64,000 nucleotides of DNA from Massilia antarctica. Its GTDB lineage: Bacteria > Pseudomonadota > Gammaproteobacteria > Burkholderiales > Burkholderiaceae_D. Position 1 is the stretch's first letter; every line of letters starts with the position of its first letter. Position numbers and translations under genes: made by a program. The notes under the pieces were generated by a model that ran no database searches, was not told the origin of the DNA, and worked only from the letters and a program-made list of their open reading frames with translations. Positions 50,160 through 60,021 of the stretch are shown here, one piece after another. The stretch lies in NCBI RefSeq assembly GCF_015689335.1, contig NZ_CP065053.1, forward strand, positions 2,480,001 to 2,544,000. The letters are read 5' to 3'.

Positions 50160-50795
50160 ATGCAAGAGTTGATCCTGTACGTCGACAGCCGTTTCACCAG
50201 TCCGTGGGCGCTGTCGGTGTTCCAGACACTGACCGAAAAGCAATTGCCGTTCACCCTGCACACGGTCGACCTGGACAAGGGCGAGCAGCAGCAGGCGCCT
50301 TTTCGCGACCTGGGCCTGACCGGACGTGTTCCACTTTTGGTGCACGGCGATCTGAGGCTGGCCGAGTCGAGCGCCATCGTCGAGTATCTGGAAGAAGCGT
50401 TTCCGCCGCCGGCCTGGCAAGCCGTGCTGCCGGGCGGGTTGGAACAGCGTGCCCGCGCGCGCCAGGTCATGGCCTGGCTGCGCAGCGACCTGATGGCCCT
50501 GCGCGCCGAGCGCTCGACCGAAGTGGTGTTCTGCGCGCCGACACAAGCGCCGCTGACGGCGGCCGGTCAGGCTGCCGCGGATCGCCTGACCGGCATCGCC
50601 GAGCGTTTGGTGAAGGGCGAGCACCTGTTCGGCGAATGGTGCATCGCCGACAGCGAGCTGGCGCTGGCGCTGAACCGCTTGATTTTGAACGGCGATCCGG
50701 TGCCGGAACGCCTCAAGGCCTATTGCGCGGCGCAGTGGCAGCGCGACAGCGTGCGCCAGTGGGCGGCCAAGCCGCGCGGCCAGGCAAGAGGGTAA
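50160..50795 (+). CDS. Glutathione S-transferase, YfcF-like
   Basis: A 211-residue protein with the thioredoxin-like N-terminal domain (LILYVDSRFTSPWALSVFQTL; GRVPLLVHGDLRLAESSAIVEYL with the glutathione-binding segment) and a helical C-terminal domain. The order of these elements matches YfcF-type GSTs. CCGGAGCCCATC is the ribosome site. It is not clearly part of an operon. The role is likely detoxification or peroxide reduction. Confidence 0.88.
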   Translation: MQELILYVDSRFTSPWALSVFQTLTEKQLPFTLHTVDLDKGEQQQAPFRDLGLTGRVPLLVHGDLRLAESSAIVEYLEEAFPPPAWQAVLPGGLEQRARARQVMAWLRSDLMALRAERSTEVVFCAPTQAPLTAAGQAAADRLTGIAERLVKGEHLFGEWCIADSELALALNRLILNGDPVPERLKAYCAAQWQRDSVRQWAAKPRGQARG

Positions 50796-50867
50796 CCCGG
50801 GGAAGTCGGCGGCAAGGATTGCGCTGAAATCCATCGGGCTGTATATTGTTGCCGAAAGGGAGCAGCA

Positions 50868-51338
50868 ATGGAAGAGCGACGCAAGAATCATGCAATGGCC
50901 GCGACGGTGGAGAAGGCAATCCTTCTCAAGGACACCGTATCGGTTCACCAAGCCGCAATTTACCTGGCTTCGGGCGGGGTGCCGCTCGACGTGACCGGGC
51001 GCGTCCTCACGACCCCGTACCGGCGCGGCATGGTGCGTTCCGGGGTCAGCGACGAGGCGTACACCATGCTGCCCCCCACGCCCGTGGCGCCGCCTGTACA
51101 CGCGCCTGCCGCCGCTCCCGCGCCCGCAGCTGCTCCCCCGGCCGTGGCCGCTCCCACTCCCAACCCTGTACCGCCGCCGGCCGCCCAGGCGGCCGCTCCC
51201 GCGCTCCCGCAACCCCTGCGCGATGCCGAGGCCGCGCAAGACATGGTCACGGTGCCGCAGATGGTGCCGGGCACGCCACCGACTGCCCGTTCATCCTGGC
51301 GCGACATCATTCATTCCGCCGGACCCACTTTCCGTTAG
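50868..51338 (+). CDS. Unknown protein with Pro/Ala-rich middle
   Basis: A 156-residue protein with AAAGGGAGCAGCA before the ATG. The N-terminal 65 residues look folded (VEKAILLKDTVSVHQAAIYLASGGV, VTGRVLTTPYRRGM). Residues 70-125 are Pro/Ala-rich, and the end reads VPQMVPGTPPTARSSWRDII. There is no signal or membrane segment. I do not recognise a family. Confidence 0.65.
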   Translation: MEERRKNHAMAATVEKAILLKDTVSVHQAAIYLASGGVPLDVTGRVLTTPYRRGMVRSGVSDEAYTMLPPTPVAPPVHAPAAAPAPAAAPPAVAAPTPNPVPPPAAQAAAPALPQPLRDAEAAQDMVTVPQMVPGTPPTARSSWRDIIHSAGPTFR

Positions 51339-51485
51339 CGCCAAGGCCCGGTTTTTGGGGCCGGCTGTTGTGAAACGTTAACAAAATCGCGCTGATTTTC
51401 ATCGTCGCGTCCTGCGCCGGCGACCCAGGCTGCGCCAGCCTGGCCGCTCGCATTCCGGGTGACGCTGTGGTGCACTGTTAATTCG

Positions 51486-51543
51486 TTGACACCTAAAATC
51501 GATGGGTGTTATATTCGTGTGCTTGCGATGGTAACGTTTCCAA
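51486..51543 (+). promoter_or_regulatory. Promoter and LacI-type operator of sugar ABC operon
   Basis: TTGACA (51486-51491) and TATATT (51510-51515) are 18 bp apart. The palindromic TGGTAACGTTTCCAA lies at 51529-51543, just after the expected start point. A near copy is found before the GH3 gene. The LacI regulator at 55751 is the likely binder. Confidence 0.75.
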
Positions 51544-51593
51544 TCCGGCGTTACCCCGGCGAGCGGACACAGATCCGCACACAAGGAGACAGG

Positions 51594-52859
51594 ATGCACA
51601 GAGCACACAAGCTGGCGCTGGCGGCAGCGCTGGCGCTGGGCGCCTGCGCCATGGCGCACGCGGCCGGACCTCAAGCCGAACGGCCGAAGGCCGGCGCGCC
51701 CCGGGCCGAGGTCATTCACTGGTGGACCTCGGGCGGCGAATCGGCCGCCGTCAAGACCATCGCCAACGCCTACCGCGCCGCCGGCGGGGTCTGGGTCGAC
51801 ACCGCCGTCGCCGGCAACGAGCAGGCACGCGCCGTGGCTGTCAACCGCATCGTCGGCGGCAATCCGCCCGCCGCCGCCCAGTTCAACGCCTCCATGCAGT
51901 TCCTCGACCTGGTCGAGCAGGGCATGCTCAACCAGGTCGACGACATCGCCGCCACAGAGCGCTGGGACAGCACCCTGCCGGCGCCCATCCGCGACGTCAT
52001 CAAGGTCAAGGGCCACTATTACGCGGTCCCCTTGAACGTCCACATGCCGACCTGGATCTGGTATTCCAGGGCCGCCTTCAGACAAGCCGGCGTCGCCAAA
52101 GAGCCGGCCACGATGGACGAACTGTTCGCCGCGCTCGACAAGCTGAAAGCCGCCGGCCTGATACCGCTGGCGCACGGCGGCCAGTCGTGGCAGGAAAATA
52201 TCGTCTTCATGGCGGTGCTGGCCAATGTGGGCGGCAAGGACCTGTACCTGAGCGTGTTGCGCGATCGCGACCCGCGCGCGATCGCCTCCGAACCGTTCAA
52301 GCAGGTGCTGCTGGCGTTCAAGCGCCTCAAATCGTATGTCGATCCCGGCTCGCCCGGGCGCAACTGGAACGACGCCACTGCGCTGCTGGTGAGCGGCAAG
52401 GCCGGCGTGCAGATCATGGGCGACTGGGTCAAGGGCGAATTGAATGCGGCCAAACTCACCGCCGGCAAGGAGTATGGCTGCATCACCGGCTTCGGCCCCA
52501 GGGCGCCCTTCCTGATCCAGGGCGACGCCTTCATCTTCCCCAAGAGCGCCAACGCCGATACCGTCAGGGCGCAAAAGCTGCTGGCCGGCGTGATGGTGGC
52601 GCCAGCGACGGTCGCCGCCTTCAACCGGGTCAAGGGTTCGCTGCCGGTGCGCGCCGACCTCGACGCCTCCGCGCTGGACCCCTGCGCCCAGGCCGCGCTG
52701 GTGGTGATGAAAGACCGCACGCGCCACGTCGGTAACGGCGAGGTCTATCTGACACCCGACCAGAACGGTGCGCTGGTCGACGTGCTGACCGCGTACTGGA
52801 ACACCGCCATGGCGGTCGAAAAGGCGCAGAAGAATATCGCCGCCGCCCTGAAAGGCTGA
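51594..52859 (+). CDS. ABC sugar transporter, substrate-binding protein
   Basis: A 421-residue exported protein with signal peptide (AHAA) near residue 24. The type II periplasmic fold shows VIHWWTSGGESAAVKTIANAY, GNPPAAAQFNASMQFLDLVEQG and VNHMPTWIWYSRAAF-like VHMPTWIWYSRAAF. This is the COG1653 sugar-binding family. AAGGAGACAGG precedes the ATG. The transporter, LacI regulator and GH3 enzyme together suggest a beta-glucoside or gluco-oligosaccharide ligand. Confidence 0.9.
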   Translation: MHRAHKLALAAALALGACAMAHAAGPQAERPKAGAPRAEVIHWWTSGGESAAVKTIANAYRAAGGVWVDTAVAGNEQARAVAVNRIVGGNPPAAAQFNASMQFLDLVEQGMLNQVDDIAATERWDSTLPAPIRDVIKVKGHYYAVPLNVHMPTWIWYSRAAFRQAGVAKEPATMDELFAALDKLKAAGLIPLAHGGQSWQENIVFMAVLANVGGKDLYLSVLRDRDPRAIASEPFKQVLLAFKRLKSYVDPGSPGRNWNDATALLVSGKAGVQIMGDWVKGELNAAKLTAGKEYGCITGFGPRAPFLIQGDAFIFPKSANADTVRAQKLLAGVMVAPATVAAFNRVKGSLPVRADLDASALDPCAQAALVVMKDRTRHVGNGEVYLTPDQNGALVDVLTAYWNTAMAVEKAQKNIAAALKG

Positions 52860-52862
52860 CCG

Positions 52863-53741
52863 ATGCGCATCCGCCACCCGTTGCGCCGGGTCATTCCCTT
52901 TGCCGCGCTGCTGCCGATGGCGCTGACGGTGATCGTCGGCTACCTCGGCACGGTGCTCTGGTCGCTGCACATTTCGCTGACCAACTCGCGCAGCTTCCCG
53001 TCCGACACCTTTGTCGGCATGGCGCAGTACACGCGCCTGTTCGAGAACGAACGCTGGCTGCTGTCGCTGCATAACCTGGCGCTGTACGGCGTGCTGTTCA
53101 TCGGCGCCTGCCTGGTGATCGGCTTCCTGCTGGCCGTGTTCATCGACCAGAACGTGACCGGCGAAGGTGTGCTGCGCACCGTCTTTCTGTATCCGTATGC
53201 GATGTCGTTCGTGGCCACGGGGCTGGTCTGGCAGTGGATGCTCACGCCCGGCAACGGCATCGAACAGGCGGCGCACCAGTTCGGGTTCGCCGGTTTTTCG
53301 TTCGACTGGATCGTCGACCAGGACATGGTCATGTACACGGTCGTCATCGCCACCGTGTGGCAGGCCTCCGGCCTGGTGATGGCGATGATGCTGGCCGGCC
53401 TGCGCGGCATCGACGGCGAAATCTGGAAGGCCGCGCGGCTCGACGGCATTCCCACCTGGCGCGTGTATGTGTCGATCGTGCTGCCGATGATGTGGCCGAC
53501 GATTGCCACCGTGCTGCTGCTGCTCGCGACCGCCGTGGTCAAGCTGTTCGATGCGGTCGTCGCCATGACCCAGGGCGGTCCCGGCACGGCCAGCGAAGTG
53601 CCGGCCAAGTTCATCATGGACCACCTGTTCGGGCGCGCCAACATCGCCCTGGCCTCGGCCGGCGCGGTGGTGCTGCTGGTGCCGGTGCTGGCCATGCTGG
53701 CGCCGTACGCGTATGCGCGCAGCCGCAAGGGGCGTGCATGA
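52863..53741 (+). CDS. ABC sugar transporter permease, MalF/UgpA type
   Basis: A 292-residue inner-membrane protein with about six helices. The EAA-like loop is in EIWKAARLDGIPTWRVYVSIVLPMMWP. A first helix runs PFAALLPMALTVIVGYLG. It starts 3 bp after the binding-protein stop and overlaps the second permease by 4 nt, so the three are translationally linked. Confidence 0.92.
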   Translation: MRIRHPLRRVIPFAALLPMALTVIVGYLGTVLWSLHISLTNSRSFPSDTFVGMAQYTRLFENERWLLSLHNLALYGVLFIGACLVIGFLLAVFIDQNVTGEGVLRTVFLYPYAMSFVATGLVWQWMLTPGNGIEQAAHQFGFAGFSFDWIVDQDMVMYTVVIATVWQASGLVMAMMLAGLRGIDGEIWKAARLDGIPTWRVYVSIVLPMMWPTIATVLLLLATAVVKLFDAVVAMTQGGPGTASEVPAKFIMDHLFGRANIALASAGAVVLLVPVLAMLAPYAYARSRKGRA

Positions 53742-54601
53742 AGCGCCTTTCGCACTTCAACCCGGCGCGCATCGGCGTCTATGCCTTCTTGATCAGCGCC
53801 GCGCTGTTCTTCCTGCTGCCGCTGTACGTGATGCTGGTCACCTCGGTCAAGCCGATGGAAGAAATCCGGCTCGGGAACATCTTCGCGCTGCCGCTGCAAA
53901 TCACCTTGCAACCCTGGAGCGACGCCTGGAGCGGTGCCTGCACCGGCGCCTCGTGCGAAGGCATCCGCGGCGGCTTCTGGAATTCGGTGGCGATCACGGT
54001 GCCGAGCACGATCCTGCCGATCCTGATCGGCGCCCTGAACGGCTACGCGCTGTCGTTCTGGAAGCCGCGCGGCGCATCGACCCTGTTCGCGATCCTGATG
54101 GTGGGTGCCTTCATTCCGCTGCAGGTGATGATCTATCCGCTGGTGCGGGTCCTGGCCGCCTTCGGCCTGTTCGGGTCCCTGCCGGGCATCGTGGTGGTGC
54201 ACATGATCTTCGCGATGCCAGTCATGACCCTGCTGTTCCGGAACTACTATGCGGCCATCCCGCACGAACTGTTCCAGGCCGCGCGCATCGACGGCGGCGG
54301 CTTCTTTCGCATCTTTATCCACGTGATGCTGCCGATGTCGCTGCCGATCATCGTGGTGGCCGCGATCATGCAGGTGACCGGCGTGTGGAACGATTACATC
54401 CTGGGACTGGTGTTCGCGGGGCGCGACAACGCGCCGATGACGGTGCAGCTCAATAACGTGATCAACACGACCACCGGCACGCGCCTGTACAACGTCAACA
54501 TGGCCGCCACCATCCTCACGTCGCTGGTGCCGCTGGCGATCTATTTCATCTCAGGGCGCTGGTTCGTGCGCGGAATCGCCGCCGGCGCGGTAAAAGGGTA
54601 A
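53738..54601 (+). CDS. ABC sugar transporter permease, MalG/UgpE type
   Basis: A 287-residue permease with six helices. It starts at 53738 (MKRLSHFNPARIGV), overlapping the first permease by 4 nt. The EAA loop is ELFQAARIDGGGFFRIFIHVMLPMSLP. The periplasmic segment GACTGASCEGIRGG has two cysteines, which is uncommon. The ATPase gene follows at 4 bp. Confidence 0.92.
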   Translation: MKRLSHFNPARIGVYAFLISAALFFLLPLYVMLVTSVKPMEEIRLGNIFALPLQITLQPWSDAWSGACTGASCEGIRGGFWNSVAITVPSTILPILIGALNGYALSFWKPRGASTLFAILMVGAFIPLQVMIYPLVRVLAAFGLFGSLPGIVVVHMIFAMPVMTLLFRNYYAAIPHELFQAARIDGGGFFRIFIHVMLPMSLPIIVVAAIMQVTGVWNDYILGLVFAGRDNAPMTVQLNNVINTTTGTRLYNVNMAATILTSLVPLAIYFISGRWFVRGIAAGAVKG

Positions 54602-54604
54602 TCC

Positions 54605-55657
54605 ATGTCGAATGTCTGTGTCCGCAAGCTGTGCATCACCCTCGGTGGCAACGAGATCATCAAGGACCTCGACCTGGCCGTGGAGGAGGGCGAATTCCTG
54701 GTGCTGCTGGGGCCTTCCGGCTGCGGCAAATCGACCCTGTTGCACAGCATCGCGGGGCTGATCGAGGTCAGCGCCGGGACGGTGGAAATCGGCGGCGAGG
54801 ACATGACCTTCGCCGACCCGAGCGAGCGCCATATCGGCATGGTGTTCCAGTCGTATGCGCTGTATCCGACCATGACGGTAGAGAAAAACATGTCGTTCGG
54901 GCTGCGCATCAACGGCACGCCCAAGGCGGAGATTGCGCGCCGCATCGCGCGCGCCGCCGAGATGCTGCATCTCGAACCCCTGCTGTCGCGCAAACCGGCG
55001 CAGCTGTCGGGCGGGCAGCGCCAGCGCGTGGCGATCGGGCGTGCGCTGGTGCGCGAAGCGGGCGTGTTCCTGTTCGACGAACCGCTCTCGAACCTGGACG
55101 CCAAGCTGCGCGCCGAACTGCGGCGCGAACTGAAACTGCTGCACCAGACCTTGCGCTCGACCATGATCTACGTGACCCACGACCAGGTCGAGGCGATGAC
55201 CCTGGCCACCCGCATCGTGGTCATGCGGGCCGGTAAAATCCAGCAGATCGGCGCCCCGGCCGACGTCTACGAACGCCCCGCCAACCTGTTCGTGGCAGGC
55301 TTTCTCGGTTCGCCATCGATGAACTTCATCGATGGCGCGATCGACCTTGAGGGCTGCTTTGCTGGCAAGGGCTTTCGCCTGGAAGGGGGCGCCGTGGGTG
55401 CGGCGGCCGGCCAGGCGCTGGTGCTCGGCATCCGTCCCGAGCATATCCGCATCGGCGCCGACGGCGCCTTGGAGGGCACGGTGGCGCTGGTCGAACCGAT
55501 GGGTAACCACCAGATCGTATGGATCGCCAGCGCCGGGCAGCAGCTCTCGGCCATCGTCAACGACACGCGCGTGTTCGCGCTGGGCGAGCCGGTGCGCTTC
55601 GCGGTCGACGCCGCGCGCGTGTCGCTGTTCGACAAGGCCAGCGGGCAGCGCCTGTGA
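54605..55657 (+). CDS. ABC sugar transporter ATPase, MalK/UgpC type
   Basis: A 350-residue ATPase with Walker A (GPSGCGKST), Q-loop (VFQSYALYP), signature (LSGGQRQRVAIGRAL), Walker B (VFLFDEP) and H-loop (THDQVEAMT). The C-terminal regulatory TOBE/MalK domain (residues about 240-350) is present with LGIRPEHIRIG. It energises the two permeases just upstream. It may serve other sugar importers as well. Confidence 0.95.
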   Translation: MSNVCVRKLCITLGGNEIIKDLDLAVEEGEFLVLLGPSGCGKSTLLHSIAGLIEVSAGTVEIGGEDMTFADPSERHIGMVFQSYALYPTMTVEKNMSFGLRINGTPKAEIARRIARAAEMLHLEPLLSRKPAQLSGGQRQRVAIGRALVREAGVFLFDEPLSNLDAKLRAELRRELKLLHQTLRSTMIYVTHDQVEAMTLATRIVVMRAGKIQQIGAPADVYERPANLFVAGFLGSPSMNFIDGAIDLEGCFAGKGFRLEGGAVGAAAGQALVLGIRPEHIRIGADGALEGTVALVEPMGNHQIVWIASAGQQLSAIVNDTRVFALGEPVRFAVDAARVSLFDKASGQRL

Positions 55658-55750
55658 GTTTTTCCTGGGTGGGATCCTCCAGGCATGCATGATGCGCGGT
55701 TTGCGGTATGCTTTCGCTGTGTTTACTAATCTGACCGATCAAAGGAAGTC

Positions 55751-56773
55751 GTGGCCAATATCAAAGACGTAGCACGCCTTGCCGGCGTTGGGCTGGGAAC
55801 CGCGTCGCGCGTCGTCAGCGGCAAGGGCTCGGTCTCGCCCGCGACGCTCGAACGGGTCAAGAAGGCCATCGCGGAACTCGATTTCCGTCCGTCGCACGCG
55901 GCGCGCTCGCTGTTGTCCGGCACCTCGCAGATGATCGGCGTGTACATTCCCGTCCTCAAGGGCACCTTCTACACCCCGATCCTGCAATCGATCGACACCG
56001 CGCTGCGCGCCGCCGGCCTGCACATGGTGGTGGCATTCGGGGTCGGCTCGGGCGATGCGCGGCGCCAGGCCATCGAAGGCATCGACTTCCTGATGGAGCG
56101 CGGCTGCGATGGCCTGATCCTGCTGACCAATCACCTGTCGGACGACGACATCGCCGCGCTCGGGCCCAAGCAGTCTCGCGTGGTGGTGCTGAACCACTGC
56201 TTCGCCAGCATCGCCGAGCAGTGCTTTTCGGCCGACCATACCGAGGGTGGCATCGCGGCGGCGCGCGCGTTGCTGGAGCACCGGCACCGCAAGATCGCGG
56301 TGATCGCCGGACCATCCACCTCGCCCGACAACGTCGACCGCATCGCCGGCTTCATGGGCGAACTTGAGCGCAACGGCATCAACACCGAAAAAATGTGGGT
56401 GGCCGAGAGCGATTTTTCGCCCGAAGGCGGCTGGGCCGCGGCGGCCGAACTGGTCGCCTCGGGACACAAGTTCACGGCGCTGTTTTGCGCCAATGACGAA
56501 ATGGCGGTCGGTGCGCTGTCGTACTTCCAGGATGTGGGGCTGTCGGTGCCGGGGGACGTGTCGGTGCTCGGTTACGACGATACGCCGAGCGCGCAGTTCT
56601 CGGCGCCGCGCCTGACGTCCGTGCACATCCCGTGGCGCGACGTGACCCTGAGCGGGCTCAATGCGCTGCTCAACCGCTGCTACGGCAGCGCGCATCCGGT
56701 GGAGCGCGATTTTCCGATCAGCGTGACCGTGCGCGCCTCGCTGGGCAAGCCGGCCAAGCGCCGCGCCGAGTAG
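55751..56773 (+). CDS. LacI-family repressor
   Basis: A 340-residue regulator with a GTG start and AAAGGAAGTC before it. The HTH is ANIKDVARLAGVGLGTASRVV with the hinge KKAIAELDFRPSHAARSL. The C-terminal sugar-binding domain shows MIGVYIPVLKGTFYTPILQSI and VLGYDDTPSAQFSAPRLTSV. It sits between the ABC importer and the GH3 enzyme. Two palindromic sites in front of these transcription units (51529 and 57101) are its probable targets. Confidence 0.92.
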   Translation: MANIKDVARLAGVGLGTASRVVSGKGSVSPATLERVKKAIAELDFRPSHAARSLLSGTSQMIGVYIPVLKGTFYTPILQSIDTALRAAGLHMVVAFGVGSGDARRQAIEGIDFLMERGCDGLILLTNHLSDDDIAALGPKQSRVVVLNHCFASIAEQCFSADHTEGGIAAARALLEHRHRKIAVIAGPSTSPDNVDRIAGFMGELERNGINTEKMWVAESDFSPEGGWAAAAELVASGHKFTALFCANDEMAVGALSYFQDVGLSVPGDVSVLGYDDTPSAQFSAPRLTSVHIPWRDVTLSGLNALLNRCYGSAHPVERDFPISVTVRASLGKPAKRRAE

Positions 56774-56821
56774 GGGAGGAGGCGGCTGCGCCGCTTGATC
56801 GTTACTCCCACGATCATTGCA

Positions 56822-56875
56822 ACCACCACCGTCACCGCCATCACCTCCACCACCGCCGTCACCGCCATCACCTCT
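56822..56875 (+). repeat. Two 27-bp tandem units
   Basis: ACCACCRCC followed by GTCACCGCCATCACCTCY occurs at 56822-56848 and 56849-56875 with two differences; a partial third copy follows. It is a low-complexity region after the LacI gene and is not coding. Confidence 0.7.
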
Positions 56876-56924
56876 ACCACCGTCGTTCGCGCCCCCCGTC
56901 GTTCCTGGCACTGCCAGAAACGAC

Positions 56925-57003
56925 TTCCCGCGCAGGCGGGAACCCAAGTTTATTGAGCCGCCTCTAGCTGCGCTACGAACTTGGGTTCCCGCCTGCGCGG
57001 GAA
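56925..57003. repeat. REP-like 26-bp inverted repeat
   Basis: The arms 56925-56950 and 56978-57003 are perfectly complementary over 26 bp around a 27-bp centre. Each arm holds an inner palindrome, TTCCCGCGCAGGCGGGAA. The sequence is of the kind repeated many times in intergenic DNA of such genomes. It lies between LacI and GH3 and may also stop transcription. Confidence 0.8.
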
Positions 57004-57061
57004 CGACGGCGATGGCGACGATGACGACGACGGCAAACGCGTGAATTACGCAATCTTATGA

Positions 57062-57116
57062 TTGACAAAATCTCTTCATCGTCGCACTATTGATCTTCGA
57101 TTGGGAGCGTTTCCAA
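57062..57116 (+). promoter_or_regulatory. Promoter and LacI-type operator of GH3 gene
   Basis: TTGACA (57062-57067) and CACTAT (57085-57090) are 17 bp apart. TTGGGAGCGTTTCCAA at 57101-57116 matches the operator at 51529-51543 in 13 of 15 positions and has the same place relative to the promoter. Confidence 0.72.
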
Positions 57117-57190
57117 TTTATGACAGCAGCAGATCGGGTCCTGGCACCGGTGTTCACCGGCAGGCATTTCCACTTTTTCGCACCGATACC

Positions 57191-59677
57191 ATGATCAAGA
57201 ATTCCTGCCTTATCGCAGCCGTCGCGCTGCTGCACGCGAGCCATGCCGGCGCCGCTCCCAAAACCCTGACTGACTGGCCGCGCGTGCGCAGCGCCATCGC
57301 CCCGGACGCCACGCTCGAAGCGAAAGTCGCCGGCATCGTGGCCGGCATGAGCCTGGCGCAGAAGATCGGCCAGATGACCCAGCCCGAGATCAAGGCCATC
57401 ACGCCCGAACAGGTGCGCGAGTTTTACATCGGCTCCGTCTTGAATGGCGGCGGCAGCTGGCCGAACGGGAACAAGTACGCCACCCCGGCCGACTGGGTCG
57501 CGCTGGCCGACAAGTTCTACGACGCCTCGATGAGCACCGACATGAAAGTGAAAGTGCCGGTCATCTGGGGCATCGATGCCATGCACGGCAACAGCAATGT
57601 GTACGGCGCCACCCTGTTCCCGCACAATATCGGCCTGGGCGCGGCGCACAACAAGAAGCTCGCGCTGCGCATGGGCGAGGCGGTCGGCAAGGCGGTGCGC
57701 GCGACCGGCATCAACTGGGTGTTCGCGCCCACCCTGGCGGTCACGCAGGACGATCGCTGGGGCCGCACCTACGAGAGCTTTTCGGAAGATCCGGCACTGG
57801 TCAACAGCTACGCCGGCGAATACGTGCGCGGCATGCAGGGCAATTTGCGCGACGACGCCAACGTGATCGCCACCGCCAAGCACTTCATGGGCGACGGCGG
57901 CACCGACCAGGGCAAGGACCAGGGCATCACCAAGGCCACGCCCGCGCAAATGATGAACATCCACGGCGCCGGCTACTACAGCGCGCTGGAAGCGGGCGCC
58001 CAGACGGTGATGGCGTCGTTTAACAGCTGGAACGATGTCTCGTCCGGCAAGGATTACGGCAAGGTCCATGGCAGCCGCGAACTGCTGACCGATATCCTCA
58101 AGACCAAGATGGGCTTCGACGGCATGGTGGTGAGCGACTGGGACGGCATCGGCCAGGTCAAGGGCTGCCGCAACGACAGCTGCGCCCAGGCGATTAACGC
58201 CGGCATCGACATGGTGATGGTGCCGATCGACTGGAAAGCCTTCATCGCCAACACCATCAAGCAGGTGCAAGCGGGCGAGATTCCGATGACGCGCATCGAC
58301 GATGCCGTCACCCGCATCGTGCGCGTGAAGATGCGCGCGGGCCTGTTCGGACAAAAGCCGTCGGCCGGCATGTACGCCGGCAAGCCGGAGGCGCTGCAGG
58401 CACGCTCCTTGGCGCGCCAGATGGTGCGCGAATCGCTGGTGCTGCTCAAGAACGACCGCGCAACGTTGCCGCTTCAGCGCGGCAAGAAGATTCTGGTCGT
58501 GGGCAAAAGCGCCGACAGCCTGTCCTTGCAGACCGGCGGCTGGTCGCTGACCTGGCAGGGGACCGATAACAAGAACAGCGACTTCCCGAACGGCGACACC
58601 ATCCTCGCCGGCATCCGCGAAGCCGCCGGCGCCGCCAACGTGACCTACAGCGCCACCGCCGAAGGGGTCGACGTGGCCGCTTTCGATACCGTGGTGGCGG
58701 TGATCGGCGAAACGCCGTACGCGGAGTTCGGCGGCGACATCGGCCCGTCCGGCACCCTGCGCCACAGCGGACGCTATCCGGAAGACCTGGCCGTGCTCAA
58801 GGCCGTCGCCGGCAAGGGCAAGCCGGTGGTCACGGTGCTGGTGTCGGGCCGCGCGCTGTACACCAATGACCTGATGAATCTGTCCGACAGTTTTGTCGCC
58901 GCCTGGTTGCCTGGCTCGGAAGGCAAGGGCGTGGCCGACGTGCTGTTCAAGGGCGCCCATGGCTTCACGGGCAAGCTGTCGTTCTCGTGGCCCAAGTCGA
59001 TCTGCCAGGCCACCGTGAACGTGGGCGGCGCCGATTACGCGCCGCTGTTCAAGACCGGCTACGGCCTGACCTACGCCAGCCGCCAGCAAGTCGGCCAGCT
59101 CGGCGCCAGCTACGCTGACGGCGGCTGCGGCGTGACCAATCTGTATCCCGTATTTAACCAGTCCGACCGCGCCACCTGGCCGCTGTACGCGGTGGTGGGC
59201 GACAAGCGCAGCGCGCTCGGCGCCGACTTGAACAACGCGTTCACCCAGTCCGGCGTGAAGATCGAAACGTCCCAGGTCAATACCCAGCAGGATGCCAAGA
59301 GCGTCACCTGGAGCGGCCCTGCGCGCCTCGAAGCGCACGGCGCCAAGGCCGTGGCCTTGCCGGCCTTCGCCACCAAGGATGGCGCGCTGCAGTTCGATAC
59401 CATCGTCAGCACCGCGCCCGCCGGGAAGGTGTTGGTGTCGATGGACGGCGCCGCGCTCGACCTGACTGCGGTCTTCAAGGGTCTGGTGGGCAAGGCCAGG
59501 CAGACCGTCAAGATTCCGCTCGCCTGCTTCACGGCCAGGGGCGTCGACCTGGCCAAAGTAGAAACGCCGTTCGCGGTGGCCAGCGACGCCGCTTTCAGCG
59601 CGGCCTTTGCCAATATCGAAGTGGCCGGCGGGGCGGCGCTCGACAAGGATGCGCTCAAGTGCGAGGAGCTGAGGTGA
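57191..59677 (+). CDS. Exported GH3 beta-glucosidase (exo-glucanase type)
   Basis: An 828-residue exported enzyme; signal peptide residues 1-22 (AGA). The GH3 N-terminal barrel shows [50 protein letters not shown] and the nucleophile Asp in [15 protein letters not shown]. The alpha/beta sandwich and PA14-less tail continue to about 620, with a C-terminal carbohydrate-binding-like domain. It resembles exo-1,3/1,4-beta-glucosidases such as ExoP. No strong ribosome site precedes the ATG. It would release glucose for the LacI-linked importer. Confidence 0.93.
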   Translation: MIKNSCLIAAVALLHASHAGAAPKTLTDWPRVRSAIAPDATLEAKVAGIVAGMSLAQKIGQMTQPEIKAITPEQVREFYIGSVLNGGGSWPNGNKYATPADWVALADKFYDASMSTDMKVKVPVIWGIDAMHGNSNVYGATLFPHNIGLGAAHNKKLALRMGEAVGKAVRATGINWVFAPTLAVTQDDRWGRTYESFSEDPALVNSYAGEYVRGMQGNLRDDANVIATAKHFMGDGGTDQGKDQGITKATPAQMMNIHGAGYYSALEAGAQTVMASFNSWNDVSSGKDYGKVHGSRELLTDILKTKMGFDGMVVSDWDGIGQVKGCRNDSCAQAINAGIDMVMVPIDWKAFIANTIKQVQAGEIPMTRIDDAVTRIVRVKMRAGLFGQKPSAGMYAGKPEALQARSLARQMVRESLVLLKNDRATLPLQRGKKILVVGKSADSLSLQTGGWSLTWQGTDNKNSDFPNGDTILAGIREAAGAANVTYSATAEGVDVAAFDTVVAVIGETPYAEFGGDIGPSGTLRHSGRYPEDLAVLKAVAGKGKPVVTVLVSGRALYTNDLMNLSDSFVAAWLPGSEGKGVADVLFKGAHGFTGKLSFSWPKSICQATVNVGGADYAPLFKTGYGLTYASRQQVGQLGASYADGGCGVTNLYPVFNQSDRATWPLYAVVGDKRSALGADLNNAFTQSGVKIETSQVNTQQDAKSVTWSGPARLEAHGAKAVALPAFATKDGALQFDTIVSTAPAGKVLVSMDGAALDLTAVFKGLVGKARQTVKIPLACFTARGVDLAKVETPFAVASDAAFSAAFANIEVAGGAALDKDALKCEELR

Positions 59678-59844
59678 GCGATTGGCCGCGTCTTCTGGCC
59701 ATCGTCGGCGGCGCGCTGGTGCCGCTGGCGCAAAGCGTGCTGGCCGATGCGTTCGGCGTGCAGCTGTCGTTCCTGGTGCCGGCCGCCTGCTACCTGTTCG
59801 TCATCTATTACGGCCTCAAGTACGCCGCGATGTACCAGCGCTGA
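59674..59844 (+). pseudogene. C-terminal remnant of an MFS sugar transporter (GluP/FucP-like)
   Basis: The frame starting at GTG 59674, which overlaps the GH3 stop, reads [19 protein letters not shown] and then [19 protein letters not shown]. This is the last two membrane helices of glucose/galactose MFS transporters, where the AIVGGALIPLLQG motif is conserved. The preceding ten helices are missing. The deletion leaves a 56-residue fragment that is probably not functional. Confidence 0.7.
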
Positions 59845-60021
59845 TCCTCGCTTGCCGCCGTCCAGCACCGCCGCTTGCCGGCGGTGTTTTCATTTGGGGA
59901 TGCCATTCGTCATCTTCATCATTCGGATGAGGCCAGGGTGAACTTGCGGGGCCGGCGCACTGTCAAAAAGTGACAAGTGCTCGCGCGCGGGCTTCAATCC
60001 CAACCTCATCAGGAGATCGAC

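Noticed and set aside
56817..57044. Pro-rich 75-codon frame over the tandem and REP repeats
   Set aside because: The translated PACAGTT-type motif is what the REP palindrome gives in this frame; not a protein.
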